DNA of 64,000 nt from Lingula anatina (lineage: Eukaryota; Brachiopoda; Lingulata; Lingulida; Lingulidae): contig NW_019775070.1 in NCBI RefSeq assembly GCF_001039355.2, forward strand, positions 359,585 to 423,584. The letters run 5' to 3'. This document shows positions 39,797-54,623 of this stretch, piece after piece. The translations under genes and the position numbers were made by a program. How positions within the stretch are numbered: position 1 is the first letter of the stretch; every line of letters begins with the position of its first letter. The notes under the pieces are model-generated. The model was not told the origin of the DNA and ran no database searches. It worked only from the letters and a program-made list of their open reading frames with translations.

Positions 39797-42283
39797 CACC
39801 AGAACAGAGGGAGTGTTTCACACTATAGAAAAACAAATGTGCTTCAACTCAGAGAGTTCATTTATACATGTGGCACAAAATTACAGTTTTTTTTTTTTTT
39901 TTTGTTAAAGCTGAATGCTGTGCATTGCAGCTGAAAAGCAGGGTATTATATAAAAAAAAAAAGAACACAGGTTAATGGCAGATTCACCATTTTCTCCTCC
40001 CAGGTATGATATAAGCTCACCAAGCCCAAAGTGGAAGATATAGTGCAGTTGCCTTCATGTCCCAAGTTTGTCTGTCTTCAGAATGTTTTTATTCATGTTA
40101 TAATTTTATTTTATTTATTTTATGCGTCCCATAGATACACTGCAGATGACTGCAGCTTTATGTGTTATGAAAGAAATCTGGTTAATTTGTTACTGTACAT
40201 TTAAGGCATCTATAGTTTTACCCTGTAGGTAGTAGAATCTGTGTAACAGATTAATCAGGTGTATTTGCACATGAATAGGTTGATTGAAATGCATTGCCAA
40301 ATAGATCTAGCCTTGGAGAATTTTCAGTTTCTCAATATGCACTTTGGTCTGATCACTGAGTAAGTTAATAATGGTGTGTGACAAAGTTTGTATTATAATT
40401 ACAATGAGTTGTATTTACATGTGTGTATATTTGCATATTTTGCATACAAAATTACGTGGTCAATGTCTACTCCCAACAGACCTAAGTTTTTTTTTTTTTT
40501 CCTTTGGTCCATTGAATCAAGGACGTGACTTGAATGAATAATAAAATAACTAACTTCAGTAATAGAAGTCAATGCATTACGAATGTCTTGTGGTCACATA
40601 CATCAGGGCGTATCATTGTATATGTCTTTCTGCTGCTGTGGTACATGTTGCACTATTAAAACAATATAAAGCAGGAGAACCATGAGTTTAATTTGTGGTC
40701 ATTTTTACTTTAGGCATATATTATGATCTTTTTTTGTTGGGGATTGGTGTATGATGACAGTTCTAAATTTTGAGTTTAACAATGAAGAACAGCACAAAAT
40801 TGGGGTGAAAACTTTTTATGTGAAGTTAGTCTTAAATACAAACGGAGCCACTGAATGCCTCGATTTTATGTTGAATTTAGTGAGCCTTGCGAAGCAGTCA
40901 GAAGCTCAGGGCCTGGGCAATGTTTCATGCGCATATTTGGGACGAAGAAATGATATGTAGTTTCTCAGTGCACGTATCATTTTGAGCGCACTTCTTGTCT
41001 TTACAAACGAAAACGACAACATACCAAGACTAACCCCCATGTATATTGTACCACTCGACGTACATCTCTTCACATTGTTAAAAAAATTTAAAACAAATTG
41101 GTTTGTGAAAACTGCTAGTACATGTACATACTTTTGAATACGAGTATACTGGGCTTTTGAGGCTTCTGTTTGTCTAGTATCATTTTGTATGGGTTGAACT
41201 GCTGTTCCTTTAGGTGAGCCATTTAAAAAGCATTGTGTTCAATCAGTGTAAACAAAATGCTCTGGTTGCTTGCCTTCTTCACTGTAAATACTAGTGCAAA
41301 AAGTAATACTGATCTCTCATATCACTTGCGTGAAATAAATATAAAAAAAAGACATACCAGTAATAAACCTTTTAATTATAGCCGCTTGATTTATCAATGC
41401 GGAAAAAAATGGCAGGATCGAGAGCTCCTACTCTTCCTACAGCAAAGCGACTTGGTCAGTTGCAAACAAACCAGGATCAATTCAGCTGCTCAGAACCCAG
41501 TGACCCTCCGCCGCTCTTCTCGTCTGAATAATTGATGATAATAATATAATTTATGGAGAAACGATATGATTTATTAAAAAGCGGCTTTATATCATTTTTA
41601 TAGCTTCTGGTTGCCAGAATTGTTTTTGAAAAGCGACGTTAACGTACTTCCTGTTCACAGGATCAGTGAGCGAAATAGCAACGCATGTTTGTGTGTGTTA
41701 AAAGGATAGCTGCTAAAAATCTGATTTCCTCAAAATTAGTATCGGTAACTAACTAATCAAATTTGCTTGGCCTTACGTTGCAAGGCATTCTAACTATCAA
41801 AGCTTACCACGTCGGACCATATAGGCTGAGTATCTTAAAAGTCCGTCCACGTCAAGAAAAAGTTGTGAGACATATTCATTTCAAAAGTGTTTCATTTTTA
41901 GAACAATATCAGAGAGAAAGGCCGAAATCAGATGTATGCTGATGTGTCTGGGGACACAATAGGGGAGATCAGGGCTACATGCAGTTGGACCCGGAGTAAG
42001 TTAAAATGTCATCTTAAAAATATTTAGTGCACAGATTAGAAACTATGCTTGATAAATTCTAGGGTGCCACATGAAAAAGTTAGTATCAAAGTTAGAGAAT
42101 AAAAATAATTATTCTTTTAACCCCAAAAAGGAACATACGTTACTATCACAAATGGAAAACTTTCAGCTACGGTAGCGTTTTACTCACTTTGAAATTCGAT
42201 CAGCACTGGTTTTGTGCTTTAATTTATTTTTTACAAGTAGAACGTTGTAAAAGACATAAAATCTTCTGCATGGAGCGATTAAA

Positions 42284-42346
<63 letters not shown>

Positions 42347-42522
42347 TTATTTATTTATATTTTTGTCGCTGAATNGCGTTACTATCACAAATGGAAAACT
42401 TTCAGCTACGGTAGCGTTTTACTCACTTTGAAATTCGATCAGCACTGGTTTTGTGCTTTAATTTATTTTTTACAAGTAGAACGTTGTAAAAGACATAAAA
42501 TCTTCTGCATGGAGCGATTAAA

Positions 42523-42561
<39 letters not shown>

Positions 42562-43231
42562 TATTTATATTTTTGTCGCTGAATATTATAAAAAAGGCAG
42601 CATGCTGACAGTGAGAAAGAGAATTTTATGAATTATTTTAATTCGTGACGCAAAAATTATGTCAGAAATGTCAAACTACACATAAAAACGATATTTATGT
42701 TTCAGTCGACAGCAGAAAATCCTGCTACATATTGCACCAATTGCGTGGACAAGTATCAACCCCCCCCCCCCCCTTTTTTTTCATATATATTTCTGGGGAA
42801 CATGCGTTACGCATACGTTTTAGCCATGACGCAAAGCCCCATGAGTTACAGTTTTAAATACTTATAGAGACATTTTTTTTCGTCAGTTATTATTTACCAT
42901 TGTGAAATGCACCTCTCTATTGAGTTCAGGTGTGAAGAATGTGAGTAGCGCTAGCAAGAGAAATTTGCCCCATACAACATAAATTAGGAAAAGTCGTAGG
43001 CCCTAGTGCTTCGTGAAAAAAATGCCCAAAAGTTGATAACCCCGTCAAATTGCTATCTTGATTATTCTTGCCATGGTTAAATGTGTGACAAAGTGCAAAT
43101 AAGAAGTAAAGCAATTTTTTAAATTATATATGGCCATCATGTTTATTTCCTTTGCAATCAAGACGAAAGTGATCGCAAGCTTTGGATTGGTACTATCTTG
43201 CTAAGTGCCATTACAAGATGCTAAAAGTTGC
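39797..43231. other. F-box/WD40 3'UTR and intergenic region with local assembly duplication
   Basis: A candidate polyA signal AATAAA is at 40540-40545, about 745 bases after the stop. Short open frames here (for example 41233-41535) have no recognisable features. From 42139 onward a ~235-bp segment is repeated across a single N at 42375. Confidence 0.6.
42139..42598. repeat. Local direct duplication across a single-N join
   Basis: The stretch starting cgttactatcacaaatggaa occurs at ~42137 and again right after the N at 42375. The two are nearly base-for-base identical, differing mainly in the length of the TTA microsatellite. This is the pattern of two overlapping contig ends placed side by side. 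Confidence 0.85.
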
Positions 43232-43260
43232 CCAATCAGTGAACGATAAGACCCTATAAA
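43188..43260 (+). promoter_or_regulatory. DYNLL-A promoter, copy 1
   Basis: CCAAT at 43232-43236 and TATAAA at 43255-43260 stand about 100 bases before the donor of the first exon (CAG|gtaagaa at 43363/43364). A conserved block (ctatcttgctaagtgcc, caagatgct) precedes the CCAAT box and recurs in the DYNLL-B promoter. Confidence 0.6.
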
Positions 43261-43678
43261 GGTGTTTCTCATAGCAACTGTAATTAAAGAAGGCATTGCA
43301 AAGCGGCAGTACACACGTTTACTAGAAAGAAAGGAGAAACTAGGCCTACTAGCCCCCAAACAGGTAAGAAACATGTGGGAAAATGTAGGCCCTACAGTTT
43401 TTTGGCCTATCTAACATGCCTGCACAGATTACATAATAATTAAAAATGGAAGACGGCGTGGTTGCCTGCCGACAGCACTTCAAAATGAGTAGGCCCTATA
43501 TATCTGTTATAGCGTTATAACCAAACAATGAAAAATGAAAGGAGACACATTCTCATTAGTACAACCAGTGATTGTTCCAATGTTTTTAATACGGTGTCTT
43601 CTTTTCACTTTTGACAGCATGTTAATTACATCCATTTTTTTCCAAGTAATTTTCTCTTCAGACTTGTAAAGACCATAA

Positions 43679-44005
<327 letters not shown>

Positions 44006-44272
44006 GCAGACCCGTTGAGCCAGTTGAATAGTTAGATAAGAAACTGACAAGGACCCTGCCTTTAGGCCTCTACATACATCAGGATACCTTCTATCTTGAC
44101 ATAGGTTGTAACTACTTACACATATGCCAGGAAACCAAAGAAGACAATAGTGCCAGTAATTGATGACTGACTTGAAATAATCAGCTATTCGAATTATTTC
44201 GAATGATTGAAGCTTGCAGACAGTGAAATCGAGTCAGACTTGTGTCTTATTTATATTTTTACAACTTTTATT

Positions 44273-44278
44273 AATAAA
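44273..44278 (+). terminator. PolyA signal, DYNLL-A copy 1
   Basis: AATAAA about 270 bases after the stop codon, conserved in copy 2. Confidence 0.65.
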
Positions 44279-45140
44279 GACTTCTGAATAGTGATTTGCA
44301 GTGACTCTTTATGAAACAAACAAATAAAATAAAATTATAAGATAAATATCTAAGATATTCAATTTAAATTTCAATTTTTTTTTGACTTTAGATAGTTATT
44401 TGCGTGCACCTTTCAAAAATAAAAAATGGGAGATTCATTTTATTTGACAGTAATCAGTAGCCTAGGCCTCCACATCTAGCTTGGCACGTAATGGAACAAC
44501 AACAAAGTTTAAACGTACACGTACAGCCGGTACAGGTATACAGATCCGTCTGAACAGAGTAGGCCTAATTTTCATTAGCTAAATACGAAAAATATAATAT
44601 AAAATAAAATAAAATAAAAAAAAAAACAATAAAATACAGATGAATCCTAAATTTACCTGCTATGTTCGTTTAACATCATATATTTTAATTTTTTTCTGAA
44701 AAACAAAAGTAAATGTCGACTAATATCGGCCCTGTTTAGGCCTACAGAAAGTCGTGAAATATCGTCTGGCCTTCTCTCGATAACGTCGGGAACTAGGCCA
44801 ACAGCTTTGATTTATTGCGTCATGCTTAAATGCGTGTGAAAGTGATAGTAGAAAAGATGAAATAATTTGCTTTAAACATATCTCTGTTTCCATCCACAGC
44901 GAAATGTGAAAGGTGCAGGTGAGAGTAAAACAGTCTAAAATTAGATTGATGCGCCTGCAAAACACTAGAGGAAAAATGTCCATTACCCCTATGACTATAT
45001 CATATGACTATATAGTTAATATTGCCGAGGAAAAAACGTTGAAAGATAAGAGTATGAATGTTGCCATAATGTTTATTACAATTAACGATTTTTAATTTTT
45101 CTCATTTCCAACCAAAGACGTACGTGCGCATGTTTCGAAT

Positions 45141-45368
45141 TGGTTCTATCTTGCTAAATGCCTCTGTAAGATGCTGAAAATTATCCAATCACATTAAAGT
45201 AATTCTGAATATCAACCAATGAAACGGTTTCTAATGGTAGGTTATGTAATTAATTGTACATTGCTTGTGTTCCGAAGGCAACCTGAAAAAGAAAGGTCTT
45301 GCACGGCCTCCTCTAGCAACGGCACAAAAGGTCAACTTATTCTGACAATACATTTAACACCAAAACAG
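45141..45368 (+). promoter_or_regulatory. DYNLL-B promoter and first non-coding exon, copy 1 (orphaned)
   Basis: Two CCAAT boxes (45185-45189, 45216-45220) follow a block similar to the DYNLL-A promoter (ctatcttgctaaatgcc, aagatgct). A first-exon donor (aaaacag|gtaagaaaag) ends at 45368. The block stops at the N at 45631 before any coding exon, so in this copy the gene is cut short by the assembly join. Confidence 0.6.
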
Positions 45369-46255
45369 GTAAGAAAAGACTCATTTTCTACATGTCGACC
45401 AGAAGAATCGTAAATTTTTGAGTATCTGAGCTCTTGGCTCTAAAAACGTTCTTCTGCTCTGGATTCTGTCATATTCTAGGCTCTTGAAGCAATGTGAAAA
45501 TTAAGAAATAACGAAATTAAAATATTAAAATAGCACCTTTCTCTGAGATGCGAATATTAATTCTTAATAATTGGATTTTTGTCCTTTAGCTGTCAATCAA
45601 AATTGTGTTTTGGGATTATATTCTTTCACGNTATTATAAAAAAAGGCAGCATGCTGACAGTGAGAAAGAGAATTTTATGAATTATTTTAATTCGTGACGC
45701 AAAAATTATGTCAGAAATGTCAAACTACACATAAAAACGCTATTTATGTTTCAGTCGACAGCAGAAAATCCTGCTACATATTGCACCAACTGCGTGGACA
45801 AGTATCAACCCCCCCCCCCTTTTTTTTTTTTTTTTCATATAGGCCTATATTTCTGGGGAACATTCGTTACGCATACGTTATAGCCATGATGCAAAGCCCC
45901 ATGAGTTACAGTTTTAAATAGCCTACTTATAGAGACATTTTTTTGTCAGTTATTATTAACCATTGTGAAATGCACCTCTATATTGAGTTCAGGTGTGAAG
46001 AATGTGCTAGTAGCGCTAGCAAGAGAAATTTGCCCCTATAACATAAATTAGGAAAAGTCCTAGTGCTTCGTGAAAAAAAAATGCCCAAAAGTTGATAACC
46101 CTGTCAAATTGCTATCTTGATTATTCTTGCCATGGTTGAATGTGTGACAAAGTGCAAATATAAGAAGTAAAGCAATTTTTTTAATTATATATGATAATAT
46201 GGTCATCATGTTAATTTCCTTTGCAATCAAGACGAAAGTGATCGCAAGCTTTGGA

Positions 46256-46329
46256 TTGGTACTATCTTGCTAAGTGCCATTACAAGATGCTAAAAGTTGC
46301 CCAATCAGTGAACGATAAGACCCTATAAA
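46256..46329 (+). promoter_or_regulatory. DYNLL-A promoter, copy 2
   Basis: The same CCAAT and TATAAA (46324-46329) arrangement as in copy 1. The first-exon donor is at 46432/46433. Confidence 0.6.
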
Positions 46330-46752
46330 GGTGTTTCTCATAGCAACTGTAATTAAAGAAGGCATTGCAAAGCTGCAGCACACGCTATTACTTGAAAGAA
46401 AGGAGAAACTAGGCCTACTAGCCCCCAAACAGGTAAGAAACGTGGGAAAATGTAGGCCCCTACAGTTTTTTGGCCTATCTAACATTTAATAGGTCTGCAC
46501 AGATTACATAATATATTAAAAATGGAAGACGGCGTAGTTGCCTGCCGATAGCACTTCAAAATGAGTAGGCCCTTTATATCTATTATAGCGTTATACCCAA
46601 ACAGAATGAAAAAAGAAAGGAGCCACATTCTCATTAGTACAACCAGTGATTGTTCCAATGTTTTACGGTGTCTTCTCTTCACTTCTGACAGCATGTTAAT
46701 TACATCCATTTTTTTCTAAGTAATTTTCTCTTCAGACTTGTAAAGACCATAA

Positions 46753-47079
<327 letters not shown>

Positions 47080-47348
47080 GCAGACCCGTTGAGCCAGTTG
47101 AATAGTTAGATAAGAAACTGACCAGGATCCTGCCTTTAGGCCTCTACATACTTCAGGATACCTCCTATCTTGACATAGGTTGTAACTACTTACACATATG
47201 CCAGGAAACCAAAGAAGACAATAGTGCCAGTAATTGATGACTGACTGTTTAAATAATCAGCTATTCGAATTATTTCGAATGATTGAAGCTTGCAGACAGT
47301 GAAATCGAGTCAAACTTTTGTCTTATTTATATTTTTACAACTTTTATT

Positions 47349-47354
47349 AATAAA
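47349..47354 (+). terminator. PolyA signal, DYNLL-A copy 2
   Basis: AATAAA at the position equivalent to copy 1. Confidence 0.65.
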
Positions 47355-48196
47355 GACTTTTGAATAGTGATTTGCAGTCTTTTTGAAACAAACAAATAAA
47401 AAAATAATAATAAGATAAATATCTAAGATATTCAATTTAAATTTCAAATTTGTGTTTTTGACTTTAGATAGTTATTTGCGTGCAAAAAATAAATAAAAAA
47501 TAAAAAACGGGAGATTCATTTTATTTGACAGTAATCAGTAGCCTAGGCCTCCACATCTAGCTTGGCACGTAATGGAACAACAACAAAGTTTAAACGTCGG
47601 TACTGGTGTACAGATCCGTCTGAACAGAGTAGGCCTAATTTTCATTAGCTAAATTTATACGAAAAATATAAAATAATAATAATAATAATAAAAACAATAA
47701 AATACAGATGAATCCTAAATTTAGCTGCTATGTTCGTTTAACATCATATATTTAAATTTTTTAAAAACAAAAGTAAATTTCGACTATCGGCCGTGTTTAC
47801 AGAAAGTCGTGAAATATCGTCTGGCCTTTTCTCGATAACGTCGGGAACTAGGCCAACAGCTTTGATTTATTGCGTCATGCTTAAATGCGTGTGAAAGTGA
47901 TAGTAGAAAAGATGAAATAATTTGTTTTAAACATATCTCTGTTTCTATCCACAGCGAAATGTGAAAGGTGCAGGTGAGAGTAAAACAGTCTAAAATTAGA
48001 TTGATGCGCCTGCAAAACAGGAAAAATGTCCATTACCCCTATGAGTATATCATATGACTATATAGTTAATATTGCCGAGAAAAAAAACGTTGAAAGATAA
48101 GAGTATAAATGTTGCCATAATGTAATTGTTTATTACAATTAACGATTTTTAATTTTTCTCATTTCCAACCAAAGACGTACGTGCGCATGTTTCGAG

Positions 48197-48420
48197 TTGG
48201 TTCTATCTTGCTAAATGCCTCTGTAAGATGCTGAAAATTATCCAATCACATTAAAGTAATTCTGGATATCAACCAATGAGAGGGTTTCTAATGGTAGGTT
48301 ATGTAATTAATTGTACATTGCCTGCCGAAGTCAACCTGTAAAGAAAGGTCTTGCACGGCCTCCTCTAGCAACGGCACAAAAGGGCAACTTATTCTGACAA
48401 TACATTTCACACCAAAACAG
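48197..48420 (+). promoter_or_regulatory. DYNLL-B promoter and first non-coding exon
   Basis: CCAAT boxes are near 48242 and 48273. The conserved block shared with DYNLL-A is present, and the first-exon donor (aaaacag|gtaagaaaag) is at 48420/48421. It pairs with the acceptor tctttttcag just before the coding exon at 49096. Confidence 0.6.
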
Positions 48421-49071
48421 GTAAGAAAAGACTCATTTTCTACATGTCGACCAGAAGAATCGTAAATTTTGAGTAAAGCTCTTGGCTCCAAAACGTTCTT
48501 CTGGTCTGTATTCTGTCATATTCTAGGCTGTTGAAGCAATGTGAAAAATTAGGAATAACGAAATTAAAATATTAAAATAGCGCCTTTCTCTGAGATGCGA
48601 ATATTAACTGTTAAAAATTGGATTTTTGTCTTTTAGCTGTCAATCAAAATTGTGTGCTTTGGGATTAAATTCTTTCATATTTTTCTGTTCAGACTTGTGA
48701 TTCATATGAAGATAAATTTTTGTAATTCTGTAACAAAACTACTTTCTTTTCTATTGCCTGAATAATATATATGAACATTTTCATCAATCATCGCAATAAA
48801 GGGACTAATCAAGGATTTTTTTGAAGGAGGGTGGATGCAAAGCCGATCCTACCCCTTCCCCCAAAAATGTTTTCAGAATACATGTATTTTGGTGGTGATT
48901 TGTATGGCAAACTGTGCCATTTGGAAGGTTAAGACCAATAAATCAGCTTCTCAAAATTCTAATTTTAAGAGGGCAATATTAATGTGCTTCTTTTTCAGAA
49001 ACCAAAGGAGGGGGGGGGGTCAGGACCCCCCTGACCGCCCCTCTAAATTTGCCACTGCAATCAGCTATTGA

Positions 49072-49365
<294 letters not shown>

Positions 49366-50563
49366 ACCGTCGTTATTTGCTGGAATTATTTTGTTTCGCA
49401 GCCAGTGTTACTTAATAATTACATGTACGAAGTATTATCATTGGATTGTTTATGAGTAAGACTAAACAATACAATCAGAAAGTACTTTTGAACTGAAACC
49501 TGTGACTGAATCTCTGTTTTACATGACTCATCATGGAATTTGCAAAAGTGGAAATGATACTGTACATGTGAAGCACATGGAAAATGGCTTTAATTTAATT
49601 TATTAAGAACGTTGAAGATTGTAATTCATCTGCAATGCATGCTTGTGGGTGAATGGTTATTACATCATTACAGTTTTACTTTTACCTCAGTTTTAATCAG
49701 TGGAAAGTGCCATTTCTTTTGATACATTTTATTGTTTATAATAAAATGACAAGAGTCGAGTTATTTTTGTTGTAGCTTGTTTATTAAGTTTTCTATTTAT
49801 TTCATTTTCTCTGACTTCCAGAGGGTTGTTTTAATCTATTTGGAAAAGAAGTATAGATGAAGAGGTGCTCATAACATGAACATGTGCTTTAGTATCTGGA
49901 TTAGCCATAAGGCGCATGTGTTTTAATGATAACGTGTTACGTTAATAATTGGTGAAATAAATTAGTTGTTTGCAACAGCAATTTTTTTCCCTATTCCTGT
50001 TTGGTATAGTGCCCAACACACGAGAACAAAGTAAATGGTATGGCAAATGAGTTACTGTTATCTAGAAACTCTCCAACAAAAGTGTTTTTGCTATTTCATA
50101 TGTAGATCTAGCCTTAATGAATTTTGAAGAACAAGAGTTCTAACAGAAGAGCTTATAAAGATTTTTCGATAATCTGCTTGATCCATGGTATGCCCCAACC
50201 AAGGAGTTTTCTGTTGAGACTTCTTGCCCCAACCTACACCTTAGCAACCGCCTTCTTAGACGTGAATTCTACTGATTTATAACACAAAATTTTGATAGTA
50301 AGTTTATAAAGTTTTGTGATGAATATACGGGTGTGAGAATTCAGTTATGTTTTGATTTGGTGTTGATTTTTGCCTTTAACCCATTTAGGCAGATTTATGG
50401 ATTCCAGCGCCAGTAATTGTGTTAGATGTGCTAACAGAATGTACGGAATTTACCTCTTTTTTGTTTGGAGGCTATAATGTGTTGTGTTGACAATTTTGCA
50501 GGGGTAGACCCCTTGGATGATCGACAATATTAGGCGTAAATTTTACCATTCAGTTCACCAGGG
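49366..50563. other. DYNLL-B 3'UTR and ASB upstream region
   Basis: It contains the DYNLL-B polyA signal (49740-49745) and then AT-rich sequence before the ASB start. No other gene is seen. Confidence 0.7.
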
Positions 50564-53411
50564 ATGGCAAGCAGTGCTGCAGTACTAGAAGGGGGAGGGA
50601 TTCTACAACACGAACCACTCCAATGTCTGCAGGAATACCGCCTCCTCGTCCCAGAAGGTACTTCTGTATCATACAGTGTTTGTGTGTGACTGTGCCAGTG
50701 TGCGTGCGTGCGTTCGAGTGTGTGTAGGTGTGTGTGTGTTTTTACTGGAGATTCGACTTATATTCATTTCGTTTTCAAGTTTTATGTGGTCAGTCTGGAG
50801 ATGAATTTTTTAAGCCATTAAGACACAGTACATGCATTTTTCATGTAACAAAATTTCCCATTTTCCGCCATCAAACACATACATGCATGTATTCACCTTT
50901 TTTCTGTTCACACTTCTTCGTAATAATATTAGGGACTTGAAATTAATGCACAGATAGCCATATATCTGTTATTTAATTTAGAGAAAAATACATTCATGTT
51001 TAAATGACACTGTTCGCAATTAACATTTTTTGAGTGAGGTGTAAAGTCATTTGAGGTATATAATATCAGTACATTAATAATTCTTGGAACCATACAGTCG
51101 TCTATCTACACAAAAAAAGGATATAAACAAAAAATAATAAAATGAAAACCAACAGAATGCACCTTTTGAGCTTAAAGAAAGTATAGCAAATGTTTAATTA
51201 ATCCCACATTTTTCATGTTTTTCCAGTGGGTGTTGGGAACAGCAGGCTTCATGTTGCAGCCAGGCTAGGTCGACATGATATGATAGCAGAGGCCGTTGCG
51301 ATGGGGGAAATGGTGAACGTTTGCAACTTCGACGGTGTAACCCCGCTGCACGAAGCATGTGCATGGGGGCAAACAGAGTGTGCGCTCACCCTCTTGCTTG
51401 CAGGAGCAGATGTAAAGATGTTTATTTATCATGTTATTGACTAAAGCATTAATGCATGATTATTCAGACTTGAAAAAAAAATATGAAAACAAGTAGAATT
51501 TATTTTAATTGTGACAGCATTACTTCATAAAGTTGATTATGATAATATGTTGTCTTGTGTTTTTTCTTCTCTTTGCAAACATTTGATTAGAGATAGCTGC
51601 TTTCAGATACACTTAAGTCAGAACTGACTTGGCCTAATTTTATAAGTAAACATGCTTTAGCAAACAATTTGGTTTAAAACAAATATGAGTGAAAACTCTG
51701 TGTGATTTTATACATCAGGGATCAGATATAAAGCTTCATTCTACGTAATTTTCCCTTTTAGGTTAACCCCTTAAAAGCAGCACTTTTCTCTCTATCTTCA
51801 CTGTATTCTGTCTTTAGCACTGATGTCTAGTTATTTCTCTTCTACCTCTTAAGGTTAATGCCAGAAATATAGATGCCGCCACCCCGCTCTGTGATGCCAG
51901 TTCCCGTGGTAGTATAGACTGTGTACGACTTCTTCTAGAGAGAGGGGCCAGTATCAACCCCTGGGCTGTCAATGTGTCCCCTTTACATGAAGCTATGCTG
52001 GCAGGTAGGTGTTGTCACAATGCACCATGTGTATCCAAGATGAAGGACACTACAATCCCACCTCCCCTTACACACACACACACACATATACAATTCCAAT
52101 TTTTTACCCATAATTTATTTACAGGCATTATAATTGAAGCAAACCATTTTCTTCCTCTGTCCACCATCACTCTCAAAATCCTGAATCCACCTCTTGAGCA
52201 TTAACCTTTTTTGAAAATAAAAAAATTGAATTCCATTATTAATCATTAGATATTCAGTGTTTTAGCATTTTCACTTTGGATGTGTGGCTTGCAATGTCTT
52301 TGTAATGTAAATTAAAATATCCTTGAAAAACCTTCTATTATTCCCCCCTCTACTAGAAACTAGCTAGGGCTGGATAGAACTCAATATTTCTGCTGTTTAA
52401 ATAAAAAGACTAATTGTATCCTTTCTAATACTATAATAGAAGATTATATCCTATTTCCAGGTCGCTGGGAGGTGGCATTAATACTGATAGCAGCAGGGGC
52501 TGAGTTAGAGAAAATGGACTGTCATTTTGGAACCCCACTTCATGTTGCTGCTTCATTGGGAGATGTCAACTCAGTCAAAGTTCTATTAAACTCAGGTGCA
52601 CTTCTTCTGTCTTATCCATCTGGGGTTGAATTTGGTTGAGATTTTCTGTCTAAATTCAATAACATTTAGTCTTCATTATATCTAGACAAGTGTGTCCATC
52701 GGGGTCAGTATTTTGAGGCTTAATTTTCCACAAGACTTTTTTAATGTATACTTTTAATTCTCCACCTTTTGTCCATTGCTACTGTAACAGTGAAGGCTTT
52801 CATATTTTATCCAAAAATACGTATGCAAATTATTCTTGACTGGTACATGTACATAAAGCATAAACATTATGTGCTGATGAATTTTGTGCTGTACAATTGT
52901 TCATAACACAGGGTAATTCATGCCCAGAATATGTATTACTTTATATTATTTCATAATGAGATTTAATTTGTAATTAATATAAGCCACACTTAGTGTCAGA
53001 CTGGGGTGTCATAACATATTCATATATTACAATTTAGGTGCTAACGTTAACGCCACCAAGATTAACGAAACAGCCTTACACATGGCAGCTAGAAAGAACG
53101 ACGTCACACTTATCTCTCTTCTCCTAGAATATGGCGCTGACGCAGCCATGAGAAACAACACAGGGCAGAAGCCTAGGGACTTGCTTGCAACTAGTAAATC
53201 TGACTTCCAAGAGTGTGCTGCCGTATTTTCCTGGTATGAAAGCCACCCAAAGACGCTGCTTCAGATCTGTAGACTTAGCATACGGCGTTGCTTAGGACTG
53301 AAAGGTTTAAGTTGCGTGCAAGATATGCACCTTCCTTCACCTCTGAAAACATATTTACAGTATGGACAGTGTGGATCGAAAAGCACCTGCGTCTACAAAA
53401 ACTTGACTTGA
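50564..53411 (+). CDS. ASB13: ASB13-like ankyrin repeat and SOCS box protein
   Basis: Five exons: 50564-50657, 51227-51411, 51854-52004, 52461-52595, 53038-53411 (TGA). The phases agree, giving 312 aa, slightly longer than human ASB13. About six ankyrin repeats follow a short unique start (MASSAAVLEGGG): SRLHVAARLGR, GVTPLHEACAWGQ, AATPLCDASSRGSIDCVRLL, VSPLHEAMLAGR, FGTPLHVAASLGD, ETALHMAARKND. A C-terminal SOCS box (PKTLLQICRLSIRRCLG, then LPSPLKTYLQY) would bind Elongin B/C and Cullin 5. ARNIDAATPLCDA and DCHFGTPLHVA are typical of the ASB5/9/11/13 group and nearest ASB13. The role is substrate receptor of a Cul5 ubiquitin ligase, from family knowledge. Confidence 0.92.
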
Positions 53412-54623
53412 GAATATAGTCCCTGCACATTCATCTTACAATGTAGATATCAGGCCTGCAGGCAGCAATTTCAAAACAGTGGATCTTTAAATTCTGAAAA
53501 AATTGACCTTTTTACTCACTTGGTTGGCCCCACTTGAGAAATTTTATAGAACCTGATCAAATTTTGATTCAGAGCAGACCTTTTTCACCAGGAAGGTTGG
53601 TTCTTTGACCCCCTCCCTAACCCCCCCCCTCAAATTCCCCAGCCTACAGGCCTAAGTATCTCCTTACCCTCGGTGTATTTTGGATGCACAAGTATATATT
53701 TGTTAAGATTAAATCACTAAGTCTTAACAGCTGATGTGAAAAAACTCGTCTCGGTCTGTGAAAGAAACTATACTAGCCACATTTTTGCCAAATATTTTTG
53801 ATTCTTTGAAAATTCTCAAATTAGGATCAGCATTAGATGAGCATTACATGGAACATCTCTATTTGTTGACAAGCACAGCTTGACTATAACTGCACATTAT
53901 GTGGCACAGACTCTAAACATTTGGTGTGTAGGCATTTGCTAGTGGATTGAATGTGTTCCTAAATGGCACTACCTCAGTGAGATTTAACAAAGAACTTGCC
54001 TATTATTATTATTATTATTATTATTATTTTATTATTATTATTATTATTATTATTATCCCATGTAAGCTGGCTGTTTTTCTCAGTGACATGGAGCCTGTCT
54101 TCTCACAAGTGAACCCAGGGTATTTTAAAGAAAAAAATTTTCCTAGCTCGGATTGGCAAAAGCTTAAAAGGGGAATATATTATAGACTAAAATTGTACTC
54201 CTTTTGAAAATAACAGATAGTAGATTATGTAGCTGTTCACAATAACAACTAAACTGTATTGGTTTAATATACATTAATCTTTGTATCACATTATCTTTTT
54301 TGATTAAATTTACCACTTATGGAAAGCACAACGCAACGGAGCTTGCAGTTATGAATGTGTTAGAGAAGTCGGAAGGTGTCTCAACATCCCATTCAATCAA
54401 CAGAAGCAATACCAAAACAATAGCTACAGTTTGATATATCTGAACAGTTTACATAAGTTTGAGGATAAACCTATTTTCGGCATTGGACGGAGTGAATCTT
54501 TAAATAGACAGTTTATATCAGCCATTTTTTACATAACCTTCATAAATTTTCTTAAGCGCCGCGAATGATGGCCAACGTTCGATTTACTGTGACGTATAAG
54601 TGCACTAACTGCATGTGATTCTA
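53412..54623. other. ASB 3'UTR and intergenic region
   Basis: Holds a (TTA)n tract at 54001-54056. No coding feature is recognised. Confidence 0.7.
54001..54056. repeat. (TTA)n microsatellite
   Basis: About 18 trinucleotide repeats with one interruption. Its open frame encodes Tyr and Ile runs and is spurious. Confidence 0.93.

Noticed and set aside
41233-41535. 100-codon plus-strand frame with a hydrophobic start
   Set aside because: It has no homology signal or splice context, and it lies in an AT-rich 3' flank.
42189-42631. Frames with Leu runs near 42.3 and 42.5 kb
   Set aside because: They are translations of a TTA microsatellite in a duplicated contig end.
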